Below, in pieces: positions 46,881 to 56,050 of a stretch of 64,000 nt of DNA (positions are counted from its first letter, which is position 1; each line of letters starts with the position of its first letter). The stretch comes from Marinibacterium anthonyi. GTDB lineage: Bacteria; Pseudomonadota; Alphaproteobacteria; Rhodobacterales; Rhodobacteraceae. Both the position numbers and the translations under genes were made by a program. Where the stretch lies: contig CP031585.1 of the NCBI GenBank assembly GCA_003217735.2, positions 3,645,501 to 3,709,500 on the forward strand, read 5' to 3'. The notes beneath the pieces are model-generated. The model searched no databases, had not been told where the DNA came from, and worked only from the letters and a program-made list of their open reading frames with translations.

Positions 46881-46951
46881 CTCTGCTCCTCAGAGTTGCG
46901 TGGCGTGCGTTGCGGGGCCGGCACGATGGCGGTGGCGTGGGTTTGGGTCAT
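46877..46951 (-). CDS. possible 24-residue leader ORF before nuoI
   Basis: This ORF fills most of the 88-base gap between nuoH and nuoI. It has a good TGAGGAGC site before its ATG, and its TGA overlaps the nuoI start. Its first bases (GAGGAGCATGACCCAAAC) resemble those of nuoI (GAGGAGCAGAGATGACGCAGA), so it may be a duplicated start region. The peptide, [15 protein letters not shown] and a short tail, has no recognisable motif. It may only serve coupling. Confidence 0.3.
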   Translation of the reverse strand: MTQTHATAIVPAPQRTPRNSEEQR

Positions 46952-46968
46952 GCTCCTCAGCGCTCCGC

Positions 46969-48009
46969 TCAGCCCCCGGTGGTCCAGCGGGCATAGGCGC
47001 CCCAGAACCAGTCGAACTTGGCGGCGAAGGCGACGAACAGCACCCAGATCAGCGACATCGGCAGGAAGACCTTCCAGCCCAGCCGCATCAGCTGGTCATA
47101 GCGGTAGCGGGGGGTGATGGCCTTGACCATGGCGAAGACGAAGAACATGCACAGCATCTTCGCCAGCATCCACAGGATCCCGTCCGGCAGCCCCGGGATC
47201 GGCGACAGCCAGCCCCCGAAGAACAGCAGCGAAATCAGCGCGCACATCAGCACGACGGCCGTCAGTTCGCCGATCATGAACAGCAGGAAGGGTGTCGACG
47301 AATATTCCACCTGGTAACCCGCGACCAGTTCCGATTCCGCTTCCGGAAGGTCGAAGGGCGGGCGGTTGGTTTCGGCCAGCGCCGAGATCAGGAACAGGAA
47401 CAGCATCGGGAAATGCGGCAGCCAGTACCAGCTGAACAGCCCGAACCGGCCGTCCTGCGCATGGACGATGTCGCCAAAGTTCATCGACCCCGTGGAAATG
47501 ATCACCCCGATGATGATCAGCCCGATCGACACCTCGTAGGAAATCATCTGCGCCGCCGACCGAAGCGAGCCCAGGAACGGGTATTTCGAATTCGACGCCC
47601 AGCCCCCCATGATCACGCCGTAGACTTCCAGCGACGAGATCGCGAAGACATACAGGATGGCCACGTTGATGTTGGCGACGACCCAGCCGTCGTTGAACGG
47701 GATCACCGCCCAGGCGACCAGCGCCATCACCAGCGAGATCAGCGGCGCCAGCAGGAACACGGCCCTGTCGGCCCCCGCGGGGATCACCACTTCCTTGACG
47801 ATGTATTTCAGGAAGTCCGCAAAGCTTTGCAGCAGGCCGAACACCCCCACCACGTTGGGACCCTTGCGCATCTGGACCGCGGCCCAGACCTTGCGGTCGG
47901 CGTACATCAGGAACGCCAGCGCCACCAGAAGCGGCACCACCACCAAAAGGACCTGTCCGATGAGGGTCAGTGCGATCCCGACGCCCGTGTTGGTAAAGAA
48001 ATCAGCCAT
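46969..48009 (-). CDS. nuoH: NADH-quinone oxidoreductase subunit H
   Basis: A 346-residue membrane subunit that forms the quinone site with NuoB and NuoD. Eight helices are visible. [19 protein letters not shown] and [23 protein letters not shown] (key acidic loop) are diagnostic. It starts 6 bases after a lipoprotein gene. Confidence 0.97.
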   Translation of the reverse strand: MADFFTNTGVGIALTLIGQVLLVVVPLLVALAFLMYADRKVWAAVQMRKGPNVVGVFGLLQSFADFLKYIVKEVVIPAGADRAVFLLAPLISLVMALVAWAVIPFNDGWVVANINVAILYVFAISSLEVYGVIMGGWASNSKYPFLGSLRSAAQMISYEVSIGLIIIGVIISTGSMNFGDIVHAQDGRFGLFSWYWLPHFPMLFLFLISALAETNRPPFDLPEAESELVAGYQVEYSSTPFLLFMIGELTAVVLMCALISLLFFGGWLSPIPGLPDGILWMLAKMLCMFFVFAMVKAITPRYRYDQLMRLGWKVFLPMSLIWVLFVAFAAKFDWFWGAYARWTTGG

Positions 48010-48015
48010 GCTTCC

Positions 48016-48414
48016 TCACACCGTAGGTATTCCGTTTTCAGCGCAGTTCTGAACGACGACTTCGGCGTCGAGCGTCCTGAGTCCGCGCGGCAGGGATGGC
48101 GAGATGGTGTAAACCGCATCTCCGGCCCACACGCCACCCTTTTCCTTCACATTCGTGCGTAAATGCCGCGTAAACCCGTACCCCCGGATCAGGGCATATT
48201 GCGCGGCGGCGCATTCGATATACTTTTCAACGTCCCCGTTGCCCCGCGCGCCGGTCATCGATACGCGAAATTCCACAAGATCACCGTCCAGCAGCCGGGT
48301 TTCCACACCGCGATAACCGGGGGCAAAGGGCGCCTGCTTCGCGTCTTGCGGCGAACAGGCGGCCAGGGCCGTTCCCGTCGCGATATGAGCCAAAGCCAGC
48401 ACCCCTCGCCTCAT
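48016..48414 (-). CDS. predicted lipoprotein between nuoG and nuoH
   Basis: A 132-residue protein with lipobox LAAC and lipidated C20, followed by SPQDAKQ. Two other cysteines (IECAAAQ and VVQNCAENG) may pair in the periplasm. [28 protein letters not shown] is the most distinctive segment. The start overlaps the nuoG stop (ATGA). The longer open frame is a shadow of nuoG. I recognise no family. Confidence 0.7.
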   Translation of the reverse strand: MRRGVLALAHIATGTALAACSPQDAKQAPFAPGYRGVETRLLDGDLVEFRVSMTGARGNGDVEKYIECAAAQYALIRGYGFTRHLRTNVKEKGGVWAGDAVYTISPSLPRGLRTLDAEVVVQNCAENGIPTV

Positions 48415-50429
48415 TCCGCCGCCAGCGGCGCCTGACGGCGCGCCTTGGCGTTGGCCGACAGTTCCGCCATCAGCGCCGAGGCCCGGGCAATCGGGTTCGA
48501 CAGGTAGAAGTCGCGCACCGGCAGGGTGAAATCCCCCTGCCCCAGGTCGCCGCCCTCGGGCAGGTCCCAACCGTTGTCGGCCACCTGGTCGACCTTGCCC
48601 AGATGCGGCACCGCCTTGACCAGCGCCTGGCGCAGCTGCGCCAGCGAGTCATAGGGCAGCGTCGCGCCCAGCTCGGCCGACAGGGCCCGCAGGATCGCCC
48701 AGTTTTCCTTGGCCTGGCCCGGCGGGAAATTCGCGCGCAGCGCCAGCTGCGGACGGCCTTCGGTATTGACGAACAGCCCGCCTTCTTCCGTGTAGGCCGC
48801 GCCCGGCAGGATCAGGTCCGCGCGGTGCGCGCCCCGGTCGCCATGGCTGCCCTGGTAGATGACGAACGGACCTTTCGCGATCTCGACCTCGTCGGCGCCC
48901 AGGTTATAGATCACCTCGGCCCCGTCCATCGCATCAGCCATGCCACCGTCGCTCACCGCGCCCACGTCCATCGCACCCACGCGCGACGCGGCGGTATGCA
49001 GCACCATCAGCTTCGCGCCCACGGCTTGCGCATGGGTCATCGCCTGGTTCAGCACCACCTGTCCGTCCGGCCCCTGCAGCGCGCCCTGCCCGACGATGAT
49101 CACCTTCGGCGCATCGGTCTTGCCGTCGCGGGTGTTGCCGACCTCCTTGGCCAGCGCCGCACGGTCGCTGCCCAAGTGCGTGTAATCATAGGTCAGGTCC
49201 ACCGGCGCCCCGATCAGACCCACGGTCGCGCCCTTCAGCCACGCCTTGCGGATCCGCGCGTTCAGCACCGGCGCCTCGACCGCCGGGTTCGCCCCGATCA
49301 GCAGCACGGCCGACGCGGTGTCCAGATCCTCGACCGTGGCATTGCCCACATAGGCCGACCGGTTCCCGGCCGGCAGCTTGGCCCCGTCGGTCCGGCATTC
49401 CACCGATCCGCCCAAGGCTTCGACCAGCTGTTTCAGCGCAAAGATCGGTTCGACGGACACCAGATCCCCGATCAGGCCCAGCACCTTCTTGCCCTTCATC
49501 GCGGACGCGGCGGCCGCCAGCGCCTCGGGCCATTCGACCGGGGTCAGCTTGCCGTCCTTGCGCAGGTACGGCTTGTCCAGCCGCTGCCGTTTCAGCCCGT
49601 CCCAGACGAACCGCGTCTTGTCGGAAATCCATTCCTCGTTCACGCCGTCATGGTTGCGCGGCAGGATCCTCATGACCTCGCGGCCCTTGGTATCCACCCG
49701 GATGTTGGACCCCAGCGCATCCATCACGTCGATGGTTTCCGTCTTGGTCAGTTCCCAGGGCCGCGCGGTGAACGCATAGGGCTTGGACACCAGCGCGCCC
49801 ACCGGGCACAGGTCGATGATGTTGCCCTGCAGGTTGCTGTCCAGCGTCTCGCCCAGATACGCCGTGATCTCGGCATCCTCGCCGCGCCCGGTCTGGCCCA
49901 TCTGGGTGATGCCCGCGACCTCGGTCGTGAACCGGACGCAGCGGGTGCAGGAAATGCACCGCGTCATGTGGGTTTCGACCAAAGGCCCCAGGTTCAGGTC
50001 GTCCGACGCCCGCTTGGGTTCGCGGTAGCGCGAGAAATCGACGCCATAGGCCATTGCCTGGTCCTGCAGGTCGCATTCCCCGCCCTGGTCGCAGATCGGG
50101 CAGTCCAGCGGGTGGTTGATCAGCAGGAATTCCATCACCCCTTCGCGCGCCTTCTTCACCATCGGCGAATTGGTCTTGATCACCGGCGGCGCGCCTTCGG
50201 GGCCGGGGCGCAGGTCGCGCACCTGCATCGCGCAGGATGCGGCGGGTTTCGGAGGCCCGCCCACCACCTCGACAAGGCACATCCGGCAATTGCCGGCGAT
50301 CGACAGCCGCTCGTGATAGCAGAACCGCGGAATCTCGATGCCCGCGACTTCGCAGGCCTGGATCAGGGTCATCGCCTGGTCCACTTCGACTTCGTGGCCG
50401 TCAATGATGATCTTGCGGAGGTCAGACAT
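48411..50429 (-). CDS. nuoG: NADH-quinone oxidoreductase subunit G
   Basis: A 672-residue iron-sulfur subunit. A plant-type 2Fe-2S domain uses C37, C48, C51 and C66. [18 protein letters not shown] carries the N5/N4 ligands, and [10 protein letters not shown] a further cubane. The rest is a molybdopterin-oxidoreductase-like domain without cofactor. It follows the DUF5333 gene by 3 bases. Confidence 0.97.
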   Translation of the reverse strand: MSDLRKIIIDGHEVEVDQAMTLIQACEVAGIEIPRFCYHERLSIAGNCRMCLVEVVGGPPKPAASCAMQVRDLRPGPEGAPPVIKTNSPMVKKAREGVMEFLLINHPLDCPICDQGGECDLQDQAMAYGVDFSRYREPKRASDDLNLGPLVETHMTRCISCTRCVRFTTEVAGITQMGQTGRGEDAEITAYLGETLDSNLQGNIIDLCPVGALVSKPYAFTARPWELTKTETIDVMDALGSNIRVDTKGREVMRILPRNHDGVNEEWISDKTRFVWDGLKRQRLDKPYLRKDGKLTPVEWPEALAAAASAMKGKKVLGLIGDLVSVEPIFALKQLVEALGGSVECRTDGAKLPAGNRSAYVGNATVEDLDTASAVLLIGANPAVEAPVLNARIRKAWLKGATVGLIGAPVDLTYDYTHLGSDRAALAKEVGNTRDGKTDAPKVIIVGQGALQGPDGQVVLNQAMTHAQAVGAKLMVLHTAASRVGAMDVGAVSDGGMADAMDGAEVIYNLGADEVEIAKGPFVIYQGSHGDRGAHRADLILPGAAYTEEGGLFVNTEGRPQLALRANFPPGQAKENWAILRALSAELGATLPYDSLAQLRQALVKAVPHLGKVDQVADNGWDLPEGGDLGQGDFTLPVRDFYLSNPIARASALMAELSANAKARRQAPLAAE

Positions 50430-50432
50430 GGG

Positions 50433-50864
50433 TCAGTTCTCTTTCAGATACACGCCGATGGCGCTGTTTCGTTCGATTTCTGCGCGTCCGAACGCACAAA
50501 GCGATGCGGGGTCGTCGCGGTCCGCGCCGTATTGCGCCAGATAGGCTTCGCCCCTCCTGGCCATCCGCGCACGTTCCGCTTCGGAATCGTAGAAGGCTTC
50601 GATTTCCTTGTCGGAATAGCCCAGCTGGTTGGCCCGGTTCCGCAGTCCCCACAGCGCGGCGATCCCCTTGACCCGCCGTTCCGAGATCGACGGGCATTTC
50701 TTGCGGACCTCGTTGGCCACCGCGATGTAGAACAGCGGATCGTACAGCTCCGGCACCTCGCGGATCGGCGGCTTGGCCTGGGCTGTCGCACCGGTTGCGC
50801 CGATTACGCCGGCCAGAGGGGAAACGGCCAGAAGGGAAACGGTCAGAATGGTTGCAATACGCAT
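50433..50864 (-). CDS. DUF5333 family exported protein
   Basis: A 143-residue protein with a signal peptide cut near GATAQA and a mature part starting AKPPIREVPELYD. VRKKCPSISERRVKGIAALWGLRNRA, then LGYSDKEIEAFYDSEAERARM, match what I know of DUF5333, a family found inside Rhodobacterales complex I operons. Two cysteines (KKCPS and SLCAFGR) may form a disulfide. ATG 50864 has AAAGGAG. The function is unknown; association with complex I is inferred from context. Confidence 0.75.
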   Translation of the reverse strand: MRIATILTVSLLAVSPLAGVIGATGATAQAKPPIREVPELYDPLFYIAVANEVRKKCPSISERRVKGIAALWGLRNRANQLGYSDKEIEAFYDSEAERARMARRGEAYLAQYGADRDDPASLCAFGRAEIERNSAIGVYLKEN

Positions 50865-50960
50865 GGCAAGGCTCCTTTGCAGACGCCCCCATTGCGCCAA
50901 CGCAGGCCGTGATAGGCAATAACGCCTGCCGCCGCTTCGGCCGATATGCGCCCGGCCCGC

Positions 50961-51374
50961 TCACGAATTGCAACGCCCCCGCAATGTCAGCGTGTCGTTC
51001 TCGACCGGCAGCACCTGGCTGTCCGGACCGACCTGCCACTTGATGTCGGAATTGCCGTAGTTCTGGATGCAGTACCGCGTGCCTTCGTACTTCCCGGCCT
51101 CCCGCGCGCCCACCATCGAGGCCGACACCGGGCGCACCTGCACCTCGAAGCTGCGCTTGTCGTCGCGGCTCACGGCCGATGACTTGTGCTTGTACTCGAC
51201 GCCTTCGAACAGAACCTTCTCCTGGTTCCACAACACGTCGCCACAGCCCGTCACAGCCGTCAGAACCGCCAGGGCAGCGCCTATCCGAACCTTGGCCCGA
51301 ACCTTGGCCCGAACCTTGGCCCGAACCTTGGCCCGAACCATCATCTTCGTCTTGTCATTCATCGTGCCGCTCAT
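50961..51374 (-). CDS. predicted lipoprotein with a four-fold VRAK repeat
   Basis: A 137-residue protein. Residues 13-28 are four exact VRAK repeats encoded by 12-bp DNA units, which give an unusually long basic n-region to a signal peptide that ends in lipobox TAVTGC (C44). The mature part (VLFEGVEYKHKSSAVSRDD, then RYCIQNYGNSDIKW) has two further cysteines. It overlaps the next lipoprotein gene upstream (ATGA). The two lipoproteins share the pattern EGVEYK / DGTEYKVS, so they may be paralogues. Confidence 0.7.
   Translation of the reverse strand: MSGTMNDKTKMMVRAKVRAKVRAKVRAKVRIGAALAVLTAVTGCGDVLWNQEKVLFEGVEYKHKSSAVSRDDKRSFEVQVRPVSASMVGAREAGKYEGTRYCIQNYGNSDIKWQVGPDSQVLPVENDTLTLRGRCNS
51286..51333. 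repeat. four 12-bp tandem repeats inside a signal-peptide coding region
   Basis: CGAACCTTGGCC is repeated exactly four times, with a partial fifth unit. It encodes VRAK repeats on the minus strand. Exact identity of the units suggests recent expansion and possible length variation between strains. Confidence 0.92.
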
Positions 51375-51802
51375 CCGAAGGCCGTTCCGCAGTGGTTGCG
51401 CACGCGCCAGGACCGCGTGCTGGTGTAATAGGTTGCCTTTCCCGACACCGGTGCGCGGGGCAATCCGTAGGTGTCGCAGAAGGCGCTTGCGATCGCGATG
51501 GTCCCAAGCCGGTCGTCGCCGTCCATGGGCTGCCCGTCGGCGCGCGCGATCTCGATGAAGGTGGCGTCGAAACTGGCCGTCGTATCCGCGCCGCCGGGCA
51601 CCGCGATCTTCTCGGCCACGGCCTGCATCGAATAGCTGACCTTGTACTCTGTCCCGTCATAGGTCAGCGGCCGTTCGACGCCCGCCGCCGTCTCGGGCAG
51701 GCCCGTGCAGGCCGGAATGACCAGCAGCGCCAGCAGGGCCCCGATGGCCCCCGTGCCCCCCCTTACCCCGGTAGCCGAGATCGGTTTGCGCAGAGCCGTC
51801 AT
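51371..51802 (-). CDS. predicted lipoprotein in the nuo operon
   Basis: A 143-residue protein with lipobox VIPAC (C32). The mature part contains PLTYDGTEYKVSYSMQAVAEKI and AFCDTYGLPR, with a final NHCGTAFG, so two cysteines could form a disulfide. It overlaps the DUF3291 gene upstream and the VRAK lipoprotein gene downstream by ATGA. It resembles the latter around EYK and may be a distant paralogue. The function is unknown. Confidence 0.68.
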   Translation of the reverse strand: MTALRKPISATGVRGGTGAIGALLALLVIPACTGLPETAAGVERPLTYDGTEYKVSYSMQAVAEKIAVPGGADTTASFDATFIEIARADGQPMDGDDRLGTIAIASAFCDTYGLPRAPVSGKATYYTSTRSWRVRNHCGTAFG

Positions 51803-52326
51803 CCCACCTGTTCCTTGTCGTCCTCGGCACCATCCGCGATGCCGTCCGTGATGCGGGCCCGCATGGTCTTCAGGTGCGCCCAGCCGAAGGCATGGTCACT
51901 GTCGCCATGCGCCTCCAGGTGATCCAGCCGCGCCTTCGCCTCCGCGATCGTCGGGCGATGGCCTTCGGTCACCCACCACAGCACCAGCCGGGGGCCGGTG
52001 TTTTCGGCGTCGTCGTACCATTCGCCCCGCCGGTCATAGAACCGTTTGTGCACCGTGTTCCAGACGAAATGTTCAAGCGTTTCAGCACTGTCCCACACGG
52101 AAAGGGTCGACGCCGTGCGCGGGTTGCCCCCCAGCACGCCGCCCGCATCCAGCTGCGCGCCTTCCATGTCACCGTCGGTCATCCGCCAGACGAACCCGGG
52201 GCTGCGTGCGGCCAGCCCGTTCACCCGGTCCAGGTTGTTGGCAAAATCCGCCACGCGGGGATCGTCCCAGTCATGGGCCAGCGTGCCCATGTTGAACTCG
52301 GCGATATGATGACCGTCCGGCTGCAC
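51799..52326 (-). CDS. DUF3291 domain-containing protein
   Basis: A 175-residue soluble protein of the DUF3291 family, which has a ferredoxin-like ABM (monooxygenase-type) fold. DDPRVADFANNLDRVNGLAARSPGFVWR is the hallmark, then STLSVWDSAETLEHFVWNTVHKRFY and LVLWWVTEGHRPT. It starts at GTG 52326 with GGAG in the end of nuoF, 3 bases after its stop. Some ABM proteins act on quinones or haem, but a role here is only speculation. Confidence 0.82.
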   Translation of the reverse strand: MQPDGHHIAEFNMGTLAHDWDDPRVADFANNLDRVNGLAARSPGFVWRMTDGDMEGAQLDAGGVLGGNPRTASTLSVWDSAETLEHFVWNTVHKRFYDRRGEWYDDAENTGPRLVLWWVTEGHRPTIAEAKARLDHLEAHGDSDHAFGWAHLKTMRARITDGIADGAEDDKEQVG

Positions 52327-52329
52327 CTC

Positions 52330-53625
52330 TTACTCCGCCGCCACCGCGCTGACGCGACCGGTGCGCTTGGCCTTGATCCGGTCCTCGATCTCGTCCCGGA
52401 AGTTGCGGATCAGGCCCTGGATCGGCCAGGCGGCCGCGTCGCCCAGGGCACAGATCGTGTGGCCTTCGACCTGCTTGGTCACGTCGAACAGCATGTCGAT
52501 CTCCTCGATCTCGGCCTCGCCCTTCACCAGGCGGTCCATGACCCGCATCATCCACCCCGTGCCTTCCCGGCACGGCGTGCACTGGCCGCAACTTTCATGC
52601 TTGAAGAACTTCGACAGCCGCCAGACGGCTTTGACCACGTCCACCGACTGGTCCATCACGATCATGCAGCCCGTCCCGAACGACGACTTGTTCTCGCGCA
52701 TCCAGTCGAAATCCATGATCGCGTCTTCCAGCTGATCCTTGCGCAGGATCGGGCAGGACGCGCCGCCCGGGATGATGGCCTTCAGGTTGTCCCAGCCGCC
52801 CCGGATCCCGCCGCCATGCTTCTCGATAATCTCGCGCACCGGCAGCGACATCTCTTCCTCGAAGACGCAGGGCGTGTTCACGTGGCCCGTCAGCGCGAAC
52901 AGCTTGGTGCCCGCGTTGTTCGGCCGCCCGAAGGACGAAAACCAGTCGGGCCCGCGCCGCAGGATCGTCGGCGCCACGGCAATGGATTCGACGTTGTTCA
53001 CCGTGGTCGGGCAGCCATACAGGCCCGCGCCGGCCGGGAACGGCGGCTTCATCCGGGGCATGCCCTTCTTGCCTTCCAGGCTTTCCAGCAGCGCGGTTTC
53101 CTCGCCGCAGATATAGGCCCCGGCCCCGTGATGCAGGTACAGGTCGAAATCCCAGCCCGACCCGGCCGCGTTCCGCCCCAAGAGCCCCGCGTCATAACAT
53201 TCGTCGATCGCCGCCTGCAGGGCTTCGCGTTCGCGGATGTATTCGCCGCGGATGTAGATGTAGGCCGCATGCGCCCCCATGGCGAAGGACGCGATCAGCG
53301 CGCCTTCGCACAGCGTGAAGGGGTCGTGCCGCATGATCTCGCGGTCCTTGCAGGTCGCGGGTTCGGATTCGTCGGCGTTGATCACCAGGTAGGCCGGACG
53401 CCCGTCGCTTTCCTTGGGCATGAACGACCACTTCAGACCCGTCGGAAAGCCCGCGCCGCCGCGTCCGCGCAGACCGCTGTCCTTCATCGTCTGGATGATC
53501 CAGTCGCGCCCCTTGCCGATGATGTCGGCGGTTCCGTCCCAGTGGCCGCGCTTCTGCGCGCCGGCCAGCGTGCGCTCGTGCATACCGTAGATATTGGTGA
53601 AGATGCGGTCTTCGTCCTTGAGCAT
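52330..53625 (-). CDS. nuoF: NADH-quinone oxidoreductase subunit F
   Basis: A 431-residue NADH- and FMN-binding subunit. [16 protein letters not shown] at residues 51-66 binds NADH/FMN, and [15 protein letters not shown] supplies ligands of cluster N3. ATG 53625 follows the DUF5337 gene by 7 bases; the upstream open frame is not used. Confidence 0.97.
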   Translation of the reverse strand: MLKDEDRIFTNIYGMHERTLAGAQKRGHWDGTADIIGKGRDWIIQTMKDSGLRGRGGAGFPTGLKWSFMPKESDGRPAYLVINADESEPATCKDREIMRHDPFTLCEGALIASFAMGAHAAYIYIRGEYIREREALQAAIDECYDAGLLGRNAAGSGWDFDLYLHHGAGAYICGEETALLESLEGKKGMPRMKPPFPAGAGLYGCPTTVNNVESIAVAPTILRRGPDWFSSFGRPNNAGTKLFALTGHVNTPCVFEEEMSLPVREIIEKHGGGIRGGWDNLKAIIPGGASCPILRKDQLEDAIMDFDWMRENKSSFGTGCMIVMDQSVDVVKAVWRLSKFFKHESCGQCTPCREGTGWMMRVMDRLVKGEAEIEEIDMLFDVTKQVEGHTICALGDAAAWPIQGLIRNFRDEIEDRIKAKRTGRVSAVAAE

Positions 53626-53632
53626 GAGCCCG

Positions 53633-53857
53633 TTACCCCTGGTTGCTCTGGCGCAGGCGCCAGATCTGGAAGATGTTGACGCCGGCGTAGATGAACGCCG
53701 CCAGCGTTGCAAAGTCGAACAGAAGCAGGACACGGTCGGTGATCCCGAACAGCGGCGCAACGACCTGCAGCGCCAGCCACATCAGGGCCGCGCCGGCGAT
53801 GACAAGCGCCACGTGCCGCCCCCTGCGGGTGATCGCCTGATCCAGGTCCTTGCTCAC
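53633..53857 (-). CDS. DUF5337-like small membrane protein
   Basis: A 74-residue protein with two membrane segments ([24 protein letters not shown] and [23 protein letters not shown]) and basic ends. It matches my knowledge of DUF5337, a family seen in Rhodobacterales beside nuoE and nuoF. It is 7 bases upstream of nuoF. The function is unknown. Confidence 0.72.
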   Translation of the reverse strand: MSKDLDQAITRRGRHVALVIAGAALMWLALQVVAPLFGITDRVLLLFDFATLAAFIYAGVNIFQIWRLRQSNQG

Positions 53858-53890
53858 GTCCTCTGCCTTTCTAGCGTCTCACCGGCCCGT

Positions 53891-54289
53891 TCAGGCGGGT
53901 CCGGCCTTGTATGTCCACGTGCCCTTGCGGGCCGCCAGCTCCGCCTCTCCGGGCAGGGCCTTCGACGGTTTCACCATCGGTTCGGCCGCCGGCGTATCGG
54001 CCGCCGGCGTATCGGCCACCGGGGCTTCAGGCTCCACCGAAGCCATCGGCGCTTCGGCCACCTCCGGCGTTGCCTCCGGCGCGGTTGGCGATGCGGTCCC
54101 GGGCTGGTCCGGCTTGGCCTTGCGGCCCGTCATCCGGCTCAGAACCAGATGGGCGATGCCTGTCGCCGCGATTCCGGCCACCAAAGCCCCTGTCAGCGTC
54201 GATCCGGTCAGCGGCTTCCACAGGATCGCCACCGCGACCCCCGCAAGCACCGGCTTGACCCAGATCTTCTCCTTCGCGTCATCCGCCAT
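53891..54289 (-). CDS. hypothetical membrane protein with Pro/Ala-rich tail
   Basis: A 132-residue protein. Two short hydrophobic segments at residues 10-50 (VLAGVAVAILW and ALVAGIAATGIAHLVLS) are followed by a Pro/Ala/Glu-rich tail with a repeated ADTPA encoded by a 15-bp unit present twice at 53991-54020. It lies between nuoE and the DUF5337 gene. I recognise no family. The Pro/Ala tail resembles the linker in the neighbouring NuoE extension. Confidence 0.65.
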   Translation of the reverse strand: MADDAKEKIWVKPVLAGVAVAILWKPLTGSTLTGALVAGIAATGIAHLVLSRMTGRKAKPDQPGTASPTAPEATPEVAEAPMASVEPEAPVADTPAADTPAAEPMVKPSKALPGEAELAARKGTWTYKAGPA

Positions 54290-54308
54290 CCGTCATCCTC
54301 CCATGATG

Positions 54309-55421
54309 TCAGTCGTCGTCGTATGTCCCTTCTTCCTTCGCCTTCCTGGCAAAGTCCGTGTCTTCCCCGCTGGCCAGGATCTTGGCTTGGCTGACCCATT
54401 CATCCCGCGTGACCCGGCCCTTGAACCCTTCGAGGTTCTCGTCGACCCATGCGATCTCGGCCTCGCTCCAGCCGGCGATCTGGCTGAAATGGTAAAAGCC
54501 CATGGACTGCAGAAGCGCTTCCAGCTTCGGGCCCACGCCCTTGATCATCTTCAGGTCGTCCGCCTGGCCGTCGCGCGGCGCGTCAAGCGTCTCGGGCTTG
54601 GCGGGCGTCGCCTCTGCCCCCGGCGCCGGTTCGGGCGCGCTTTGCTGCGTCGGCTTGGTCTCGGCCTTCTTGTCGGTCTTCGGCCTGGCCTTGGTCTTTA
54701 CCTGCGGCGCACCGTCGTTCAGCCAGGGCGTCAGCAGCGGCACCTCGGTCCCGTCGATCCGCTTGACCGTGTCGCCCAGGTCAACCGCCCGCGCGACCGA
54801 GGCATTGTACTCCGCCCGTCCCTCGACCCAGTCCTTCAGCACGTTCGGCCCGTCCAGCGCTTCGGCGGCATAGCGTCCGTTCTGCGGCCCCGGCACCGGC
54901 ACCTTGCCCGCCGCCAGGTCGTCGAGAATCCGCGCAAAGCTCTCGGCGGTCAGGTCCTCGTAGTAATCCTTGCCGATCTGCGCCATCGGCGCATTCGCGC
55001 AGGATCCAAGGCATTCCACCTCTTCCCACGACAGCTTGCCATCGGCCGACAGCATGTGCGCCTTCGGCGCGATCTTGTCCTTGCAGACCCCGATCAGGTC
55101 CTCGGCGCCGCAGATCATGCAGGTGGTCGTCCCGCAGACCTGGATATGCGCGACCGACCCCACCGGCTGCAGCTGGAACATGAAGTAGAACGTCGCGACT
55201 TCCAGCGCCCGCATGTAGGCCATGCCCAGCATTTCGGCCACGTGTTCGATGGCGGGACGGGTCAGCCAGCCTTCCTGCTCCTGCGCGCGCCACAGCAGCG
55301 GGATGATCGCCGATGCCTGCCGGCCTTCGGGATACTTGGTGATCTGCCCTTCGGCCCAGGCCGCGTTGGCGGGGGTGAAGGCGAAGCTGTCCGGCTGATC
55401 CGGGTGAAGACGACGCAACAT
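54309..55421 (-). CDS. nuoE: NADH-quinone oxidoreductase subunit E with helix-hairpin-helix extension
   Basis: A 370-residue NuoE, much longer than the usual 160-240. Residues 1 to about 170 are the thioredoxin-like 2Fe-2S subunit, with CGTTTC and CLGSCANAP as the cluster ligands. A Lys/Pro/Ala-rich linker follows at about residues 240-285. The C-terminal 80 residues form a helix-hairpin-helix-like domain ([19 protein letters not shown]). ATG 55421 overlaps the stop of a possible small gene (TGATG). Confidence 0.94.
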   Translation of the reverse strand: MLRRLHPDQPDSFAFTPANAAWAEGQITKYPEGRQASAIIPLLWRAQEQEGWLTRPAIEHVAEMLGMAYMRALEVATFYFMFQLQPVGSVAHIQVCGTTTCMICGAEDLIGVCKDKIAPKAHMLSADGKLSWEEVECLGSCANAPMAQIGKDYYEDLTAESFARILDDLAAGKVPVPGPQNGRYAAEALDGPNVLKDWVEGRAEYNASVARAVDLGDTVKRIDGTEVPLLTPWLNDGAPQVKTKARPKTDKKAETKPTQQSAPEPAPGAEATPAKPETLDAPRDGQADDLKMIKGVGPKLEALLQSMGFYHFSQIAGWSEAEIAWVDENLEGFKGRVTRDEWVSQAKILASGEDTDFARKAKEEGTYDDD

Positions 55422-55660
55422 CAGGCTGTTCCTTCCATGGCCGGGCACGGCGCCTGTTCCGGGGCGGAAACCGCCCGGGCGATGCCCGGTGTATCAGTGG
55501 ACGTCGGGCACCAGGCCCGGTGGGTCATGTCTGTCCGGCCGCGGGCCGGAAATGTCTGGTCCGGCGCACCGGCCGCACCAGGGTCGCGGCGAACCGTCAG
55601 GGGGCTGTCCCCTGCCCCGGCGCGGGATGCGCCCGGGATATGGCCCGCCCGCCCGGTCAT
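55421..55660 (-). CDS. possible 79-residue ORF bridging a lipoprotein gene and nuoE
   Basis: This frame exactly fills the 235-base gap. Its ATG overlaps the upstream lipoprotein stop (ATGA) and its TGA overlaps the nuoE start (TGATG). The product is Arg/Pro/Ala/Gly-rich with no hydrophobic core, and its third-position GC is lower than in neighbouring genes, so it may be a chance frame. Confidence 0.3.
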   Translation of the reverse strand: MTGRAGHIPGASRAGAGDSPLTVRRDPGAAGAPDQTFPARGRTDMTHRAWCPTSTDTPGIARAVSAPEQAPCPAMEGTA

Positions 55661-55959
55661 GCGGCGCAGGGCCCCGTGGTCACGCGCACGCCGCCTTCGG
55701 GCAGGCGTTCGGCATTGCCGATGGCCAGGTAGAACTGGGTGATCTCGATCACTTCCTGGCGCGTCAGGTTGGCCTGGAATTCCACCGCCCCGAACTGGCG
55801 CTGGTCGATCAGCACGCAATCGGTGGTCGCCACCGCCGACAGGTAATCCGCCCGCTGATCGGCCGTACTCGTGGCCCCGCCCAGCGTCGCCAGGGCCTGC
55901 TCGTCGCAGCCGGCCAGCGCGGACAGTCCCGCGATCAAAAGTACAGCCCGTTTCAGCAT
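55657..55959 (-). CDS. predicted lipoprotein between nuoD and nuoE
   Basis: A 100-residue protein with lipobox LAGC (C18) and a small mature domain (RADYLSAVATTDCVLIDQRQFG, then LTRQEVIEITQFYLAIGNAERL). Two cysteines, one near the C-terminus in TTGPCAA, may pair. AAGGAGGTGACC precedes the ATG. The 91-base gap to nuoD holds only a weak 26-codon frame. I recognise no family. Confidence 0.7.
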   Translation of the reverse strand: MLKRAVLLIAGLSALAGCDEQALATLGGATSTADQRADYLSAVATTDCVLIDQRQFGAVEFQANLTRQEVIEITQFYLAIGNAERLPEGGVRVTTGPCAA

Positions 55960-56050
55960 CCGGTCACCTCCTTGAATGCAAATTGTGCACCGCCGAACGC
56001 GGCCCGGATCACGCCCTTGGCGGGCGGTCTCATGTCAATCGTCGCAAGCC

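Noticed and set aside
48603-50912. 769-codon open frame on the plus strand opposite nuoG
   Set aside because: It is the antisense shadow of a high-GC gene. Its translation is Arg/Gln/His-rich without any domain, while nuoG on the other strand has all expected motifs.
51286-51333. Tandem repeats considered as a CRISPR array
   Set aside because: The units are 12 bp with no spacers and lie in frame within a coding region.
55953-56033. 26-codon frame in the gap between nuoD and a lipoprotein gene
   Set aside because: It has no clear ribosome site and no recognisable sequence; it is a fragment of a longer chance frame.
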